Below are positions 5,524 through 9,274 of a stretch of 9,274 nt of DNA, piece by piece (the stretch's first letter is position 1; every line of letters begins with the position of its first letter). Source of the DNA: Actinomycetota bacterium (GTDB lineage: Bacteria; Actinomycetota; Acidimicrobiia; Acidimicrobiales; Microtrichaceae); contig SXMI01000050.1 in assembly GCA_005777415.1 (NCBI GenBank), forward strand, positions 1-9,274. Reading direction: 5' to 3'. The notes beneath the pieces are model-generated. The model saw nothing but the letters and a program-made list of their open reading frames with translations, was not told the DNA's origin and did no database searches. Both the position numbers and the translations under genes were made by a program.

Positions 5524-6921
5524 TCAGCCGGGCGGCTGCTGGGCCACGCCGGCGGCGGCGAGGACCGCCGGGACGTCGATCCAACCGTCGGAGGCCTCTC
5601 GGAACTGATCGGGTCCGGTCAGCTCGGCGATCACCTCCTGGGGTGCGCACATCGACGGGAGGGCCGGGATCAGGCTCCCGTCGCAGGTGTACGGGTGCCC
5701 GTCGAAGCTGGGGACGTCGACCGAGGTGCGGAAGGCCTCGAGGATGCCGCCGCTGGTGGCGTCGGGGCCGAGTCGATCGAGGACCGCCCACAGGTTCATG
5801 GCGCTCCGGAAGACGACGGTGGCCGCCGAGCGGGGACTGGTCTCCGGCGCGTACCGGTCCATGGCCAGGGTGTAGAGCTCGGTGTCGGCGAGCCCGTCGC
5901 TCTGGTCGATCCGGCCCTCGACGTTGAAGCGGGTGCCCAGCACCCGGTCGGCGCCGACCTTGGCGATCTGCCGTTGGTCGGCACACGCGCCAACCATGTA
6001 CAGCTGCGCTCCCGAGTTCAGGTCGGCGAGCGCCTGCATGATCGGGGCGCACGCCAGGTCGGCGGCGCCGACGAAGATGGCGTCGGGGTCGGACTCGGCG
6101 GCCTTCTGCGCGGCGGCGCTGTAGTCCTGACTGACCATCGGGAACGGAACCTCGATCACCTCGGCCCCCAGGTCACGAGCGACGGCGGCGCCGTAGTTCA
6201 CCGCGGCGTCCTGGATGGCGGGATACTCGGCGAACAGGACCGCCACCCGTCGGGCCCCCTTGGCCGCCACGGCGTCCTGGGCGAAGGCGGTGAACGCACC
6301 GGGGCTGCCGCCCGAGAACTGGAACGAGATCGGGCTCGTCATCTCGGGTTGGTTGAGCGGGATCCCGCCGACGTAGGGGACCTGGTTCTGCTCCAGCACG
6401 TCGATCATGGGCCCGTTCGACAGGCCGATCCCGCCCAGCACGGCGACGACGCCCGCATCGACGAACCGTCGACCGCAGGCCTGCGACTCGTCGGCGGACA
6501 GCGGGTTGGAGAGGATGCAGGGCACCAGCTCGATCGGCCGGCCCCCCGCACCTCCGAGCTCGGCGTTCATGAACGCCACCGCGGCGTCGGCGGCCTCGTG
6601 CAGTTCGGGGAGTGCACCGACCGGCCCCGAGTCCACGTTGGTGAAGCCGACGAGCAGCGGTGGCAGGGCCGGATCGGCGGCCTTCGGCGTCGGGACCCCA
6701 CCCAGGAACCACTGCTCCCCGGCGAACCGGGAGATCACCGTCGTCCCGTCACCCTCGGTCGGTTCGACGGAGTCCGCAACGGAGGGCAGCTGCGTCGTGC
6801 TCGGACCGGCCTCGGGCTCGGGCTCGCTGCACCCGACTGCGATCAGACCGGCGGCGACGACCACGGCGACGAGTCGCCCGACGGTGGCTCGCCGGCGACC
6901 CTCCACTCCATCCCCCCGCAT
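5524..6921 (-). CDS. Branched-chain amino-acid-type ABC transporter substrate-binding lipoprotein (LivK-like)
   Basis: This is a periplasmic-binding-protein type I solute receptor of the leucine/isoleucine/valine family, 465 residues long. The N-terminus is a lipoprotein signal: arginines at 9-11 and 16, a hydrophobic run from about 17 to 29, and a lipobox ending A-V-G-C with the modified cysteine at 31. An acidic and proline-rich linker follows, then the first family strand (LLVGFTNVDSG, about 89-99), an AFMNAELGGAGGRPIEL segment (about 106-122), an AVLGG strand near 150-154 and VPYVGGIPL further on. Several cysteines (125, 139 and others downstream) could form disulfides outside the membrane. 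The start is the ATG at 6921, with GGGAGGG just upstream; the frame runs open to 7389, but that part overlaps ligC on the same strand in another frame. The protein presumably delivers solute to the permease encoded 48 bases downstream. The ligand is not known. Confidence 0.9.
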   Translation of the reverse strand: MRGDGVEGRRRATVGRLVAVVVAAGLIAVGCSEPEPEAGPSTTQLPSVADSVEPTEGDGTTVISRFAGEQWFLGGVPTPKAADPALPPLLVGFTNVDSGPVGALPELHEAADAAVAFMNAELGGAGGRPIELVPCILSNPLSADESQACGRRFVDAGVVAVLGGIGLSNGPMIDVLEQNQVPYVGGIPLNQPEMTSPISFQFSGGSPGAFTAFAQDAVAAKGARRVAVLFAEYPAIQDAAVNYGAAVARDLGAEVIEVPFPMVSQDYSAAAQKAAESDPDAIFVGAADLACAPIMQALADLNSGAQLYMVGACADQRQIAKVGADRVLGTRFNVEGRIDQSDGLADTELYTLAMDRYAPETSPRSAATVVFRSAMNLWAVLDRLGPDATSGGILEAFRTSVDVPSFDGHPYTCDGSLIPALPSMCAPQEVIAELTGPDQFREASDGWIDVPAVLAAAGVAQQPPG

Positions 6922-6925
6922 GAAC

Positions 6926-6930
6926 CCTCC
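6926..6930 (-). promoter_or_regulatory. Shine-Dalgarno GGAGG deciding the start at 6921
   Basis: GGAGG lies within GGGAGGG on the minus strand and ends 4 bases before the ATG at 6921. The other in-frame ATG, at 6936, has only GGAG directly abutting it, which is too close. The chosen start also gives a lipoprotein signal of normal length. Confidence 0.7.
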
Positions 6931-6941
6931 CGGCATCTCCG

Positions 6942-6967
6942 AGTCCACCCGACCCCCGGGGTGGACT
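6942..6967. repeat. Perfect 9-bp inverted repeat upstream of the binding-protein gene
   Basis: AGTCCACCC (6942-6950) and GGGTGGACT (6959-6967) are exact reverse complements around the 8-base loop GACCCCCG. The element lies in the 116-base gap between the ligC stop and the binding-protein ATG, 20-46 bases before that ATG. It is followed by no T-run in either direction. An operator or a leader hairpin for the transporter fits better than an intrinsic terminator, although a GC-rich terminator for ligC cannot be excluded. Confidence 0.6.
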
Positions 6968-7037
6968 GCGTCCGAGGTGTGATCATGCCACCGGTTCGGC
7001 GCGCATGTCGCTGCACAACCGCCGGTGACGGGGGTGC

Positions 7038-8102
7038 TCAGCCGTCGGCGCTGCCGAAGATCTCCGTGAACTCGGGGGGAGCGGGTGCGGCGAGCTGGTC
7101 CATGGTGCAGGTCGCCGGCTCCCGATCGGTCCGCCACCGTTGGAACCGCGCTGGGTGCCGCAGGCGACCGGAGGTCACGTTCTCGCAGGTGACCTCGACG
7201 ACGAGGCTGCCGTCGAGCGGCACGAAGGACGGGTCTCGACCACCCGACCAGCGGTGGTTGCCGCCGGGCCGTTGCTGGTCCGGGTCGGGGTCGTCGTCGG
7301 CGGCCCAGGGGTGACCGGCCTCGTCGACGACGTGGGGTTCGAGCTCGGCGAGCATCGTGCGCCGCTTCGCCGCCGAGAACGCGCTGCACACGCCGATGTG
7401 GTGCAGCACCGGCGGTGATTCGTCGAACAGGCCGAGCAGGAGCGACCCCACGCCCCCGTCCTTGTGGAGCCGGTAGCCCCCGACCACGCAGTCGACGGTG
7501 TGGTGGTGCTTGACCTTGAACTGGACCCGCTTGTCCGGCACGTAGACCCCGTCGAGCGGCTTGGCGACGACCCCGTCGAACCCGGCGCCGAGGAAGCGGT
7601 CGAACCAGTGCTGCGCCAGATCGCGGTCGGTCGTGGCCGGAGTCAGGTGGACCGGGGCCCGGACGCCGCTGAGGTGCTCGACCAGCAGGGCCCGGCGGGT
7701 TGCGAACGGGGCGTCACGCAGGTCCTCGTCGTCGAGCGCCACCAGGTCGAACGCCACGAAGCTCGCCGGGGCGACCCCGGACATCAGCGCGATCCGCTTG
7801 GCGGCCGGGTGGATCCGCGCCGACAGCAGGTCGAAGTCCAGCCCCTGCGGGCCGACCACGACGAGCTCTCCGTCCACCACGCACCTGCTGGGCAGCTGCT
7901 CGAGGAGCGGCTCGACGAGCTCGGGGAAGTAACGGGTCAGCGGTCGTTCGTTCCGGCTCTGCAGCAGCAGATCGTCGCCGTCGCGGAACACCAGGCACCG
8001 GAAGCCGTCCCACTTGGGCTCGTAGAGGAGGTCGCCCTCGGGGATCTCCCGGACGGCGCGAGCGAGCACGGGCTTGAGCGGGCTCGGTACCGGGAGGTCC
8101 AC
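7038..8102 (-). CDS. ligC: ATP-dependent DNA ligase LigC
   Basis: This 354-residue enzyme seals DNA nicks using ATP and closely follows mycobacterial LigC in length and layout. The adenylation domain has motif I KWDGFR (nucleotidyl-lysine K30), SRNERPLTRYFPEL after it, the CVVDGEL strand, FVAFDLVAL, then motif IV GFDGVVAKP and motif V FKVKHHHTVDCVV. An oligonucleotide-binding domain follows, containing YRLHKDGGVGSLLLGL, SFVPL near its end and a closing RHPARFQRWRTDR block. It starts at GTG 8102, which gives the family's short N-terminus before the PVLA element; no good Shine-Dalgarno is present, so it may be leaderless. No polymerase/primase or Ku gene, the usual partners of LigD-type repair, is in the window. 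It is divergent from the carboxylase gene. The binding-protein gene follows 116 bases downstream on the same strand, probably as a separate unit. Mycobacterial LigC is a minor repair ligase; the role here is by analogy. Confidence 0.93.
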   Translation of the reverse strand: MDLPVPSPLKPVLARAVREIPEGDLLYEPKWDGFRCLVFRDGDDLLLQSRNERPLTRYFPELVEPLLEQLPSRCVVDGELVVVGPQGLDFDLLSARIHPAAKRIALMSGVAPASFVAFDLVALDDEDLRDAPFATRRALLVEHLSGVRAPVHLTPATTDRDLAQHWFDRFLGAGFDGVVAKPLDGVYVPDKRVQFKVKHHHTVDCVVGGYRLHKDGGVGSLLLGLFDESPPVLHHIGVCSAFSAAKRRTMLAELEPHVVDEAGHPWAADDDPDPDQQRPGGNHRWSGGRDPSFVPLDGSLVVEVTCENVTSGRLRHPARFQRWRTDREPATCTMDQLAAPAPPEFTEIFGSADG

Positions 8103-8188
8103 ACCCCATCTCTACACCTCGCGGCCCGACCCCGCAGGCCATCGTCCGCCTTTGGGGTGGTCAACCGCCCACAGGTAGCGTGCCCCAC
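8103..8188. promoter_or_regulatory. Divergent promoter region between ligC and the carboxylase gene
   Basis: This 86-base gap must hold promoters for both genes. For the plus strand, TTGGGG at 8152-8157 and TAGCGT at 8176-8181 are 18 bases apart and fit a sigma-70-type promoter. Transcription would begin about 7 bases after the -10, at the ATG itself. On the minus strand a TAGAGAT sits 5-6 bases before the ligC GTG, which could also give a leaderless message, but it is a weaker match. Confidence 0.5.
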
Positions 8189-9274
8189 ATGGAGCGACCG
8201 ATCCGTGACCTCGTCGCCGACCTGGAGGAGCGTCAGGCGCAGGCCCTGACGCCCGGGTCCCAGCGTTCGATCGACCGTCAGCACGAGCGGGGCAAGCTGC
8301 TCGCCCGGGAGCGGCTCGAGTACCTGCTCGACGAGGGGTCGTTCCACGAGCTCGACATGCTCGCTCGGCACCGTGCGGGTGACTCGCTGCCGGAGCACCC
8401 CTACGGGGATGGCGTGATCACCGGTTGGGGCACCGTCGACGGACGCAAGGTGTTCGTCTTCAGCCAGGACTTCACCGTGTTCGGCGGAGCGCTCGGTGAG
8501 GTGTTCGCCGAGAAGATCCACAAGCTCATGGACCTGGCCCTGAAGGTCGGGGCGCCGGTGATCGGACTGAACGACGGCGCGGGGGCCCGCATCCAGGAGG
8601 GGGTCGTCTCGCTCGCGAGCTACGGCGGGATCTTCTACCGGAACGTGCTGGCCTCGGGTGTGACGCCGCAGATCAGCGTGATCATGGGCCCGTGCGCCGG
8701 CGGGGCCGTGTACAGCCCGGTCATGACCGACTTCATCTGCATTGTGGATGAGACCACCTACATGTTCATCACCGGACCGGACGTGGTGACGCAGGTGACG
8801 GGCGAGGAGGTGTCCCAGCAGGATCTGGGCGGCGCCCGGATCCACACGGGTCGTTCCGGGGTGGCGCAGTTCATCTCGGCCGACGACAAGTCCTGTCTGG
8901 ACGACGTGCGTTACCTGTTGTCGTTCCTCCCGTCGAACAACCTCGAGGAGTCACCCGAGGAGCTGACCGACGACCCGGCGGATCGGCGGTGCGAGGAGCT
9001 CTACGACGTGCTCCCGTCCTCACCGAACCTGCCCTACGACATGCGCGACATCGTCCGGTCCGTCGTCGACGACGGCGACTTCTTCGAGTACGCGGCGTCG
9101 TGGGCCGGGTCCATGATCTGCGGGTTCGCCCGGCTCGGCGGCCGGGCGGTCGGTGTGGTGGGGAACCAGCCCGCCATGTACGCCGGGGTGCTCGACATCG
9201 AGTCCTCGTCGAAGGCGGCCAGGTTCGTGCGGACCTGCGACGCGTTCAACATCCCGCTCGTGACCTTCGTGGAC
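8189..9274 (+). CDS. Acyl-CoA carboxylase carboxyltransferase (beta) subunit, 3' end outside the window
   Basis: The open frame runs from ATG 8189 to the last base, giving 362 residues of a family usually about 510-540 long. The enzyme moves the carboxyl group from biotin to an acyl-CoA such as propionyl- or acetyl-CoA, as part of a complex with a biotinylated alpha subunit. Family landmarks are GWGTVDGRKVFVFSQDFTVFGGALGE (around 79-104), the first oxyanion-hole loop NDGAGARIQEGVVS at 128-141, and MGPCAGGAVYSP at 166-177. FITGPDVVTQVTGEE follows (about 193-207), then FLPSNN closing the N-terminal crotonase-like half near 251. The C-terminal half begins around DMRDIVRSVVDDGDFFEY and is cut at TFVD, before its own active-site loop. 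The sequence resembles the actinobacterial PccB/AccD5 group, so propionyl-CoA is the likeliest substrate, but paralogues differ in specificity. There is no Shine-Dalgarno; the promoter position suggests a leaderless mRNA. Confidence 0.93.
   Translation, partial: MERPIRDLVADLEERQAQALTPGSQRSIDRQHERGKLLARERLEYLLDEGSFHELDMLARHRAGDSLPEHPYGDGVITGWGTVDGRKVFVFSQDFTVFGGALGEVFAEKIHKLMDLALKVGAPVIGLNDGAGARIQEGVVSLASYGGIFYRNVLASGVTPQISVIMGPCAGGAVYSPVMTDFICIVDETTYMFITGPDVVTQVTGEEVSQQDLGGARIHTGRSGVAQFISADDKSCLDDVRYLLSFLPSNNLEESPEELTDDPADRRCEELYDVLPSSPNLPYDMRDIVRSVVDDGDFFEYAASWAGSMICGFARLGGRAVGVVGNQPAMYAGVLDIESSSKAARFVRTCDAFNIPLVTFVD

Noticed and set aside
5185..7314. 709-codon plus-strand open frame
   Set aside because: It spans parts of three minus-strand genes and an intergenic gap, and its composition is antisense-like (runs of G, E, D, H, R). 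No recognisable family.
6922..7389. N-terminal extension of the binding-protein frame to 621 residues
   Set aside because: The extra part overlaps ligC in another frame and is arginine-rich shadow. The lipoprotein signal starting at 6921 marks the real N-terminus.
7937..8845. 302-codon minus-strand frame across the ligC/carboxylase junction
   Set aside because: It is antisense to the carboxylase gene and out of frame with ligC; both real genes have complete family motifs.

Overview
The window is GC-rich chromosomal DNA. It uses GTG and TTG starts freely, has long non-coding open frames opposite real genes, and carries a mycobacterial-type LigC ligase and an actinobacterial-type acyl-CoA carboxylase beta subunit. 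This points to an actinobacterium, possibly of the Acidimicrobiia; the placement is inferred from protein character alone. I see no tRNA, rRNA, CRISPR array, insertion sequence or phage gene. No stretch longer than about 175 bases lacks a gene.

Layout. On the plus strand, a stand-alone 5'-3' exonuclease of the PolA N-terminal type (152-1033) is followed by an unrecognised, very acidic protein with 15 cysteines in five triplets (1205-1864) and then by a radical SAM enzyme with a cysteine-rich twitch/SPASM-like module ahead of its core (1996-3483). The radical SAM gene converges on a minus-strand block with 24 bases between the two stop codons. Read in its own direction, that block is ATP-dependent DNA ligase LigC (8102-7038), a branched-chain-amino-acid-type substrate-binding lipoprotein (6921-5524) and a fused LivH-LivM permease (5475-3508). 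The ATPase genes expected after the permease are not in the window. Divergent from ligC, an acyl-CoA carboxylase carboxyltransferase gene starts at 8189 and runs off the right edge.

How they may work together. The binding protein and permease are two parts of one ABC importer; the ATPases must come from elsewhere. The exonuclease and LigC are both DNA-repair-type enzymes but are not linked. The cysteine-triplet protein and the radical SAM enzyme are the least ordinary part: they lie on the same strand, one cysteine-rich and one an Fe-S enzyme of a family that can modify peptides. A functional link is possible but unproven.

Regulatory structure of note: an apparent ATC start codon behind a strong Shine-Dalgarno for the permease; two perfect inverted repeats with 8-base loops, one in front of the binding-protein gene and one in front of the radical SAM gene; a tandem 12-base repeat in the leader of the cysteine-triplet gene; and a promoter placed so that the carboxylase mRNA would be leaderless.
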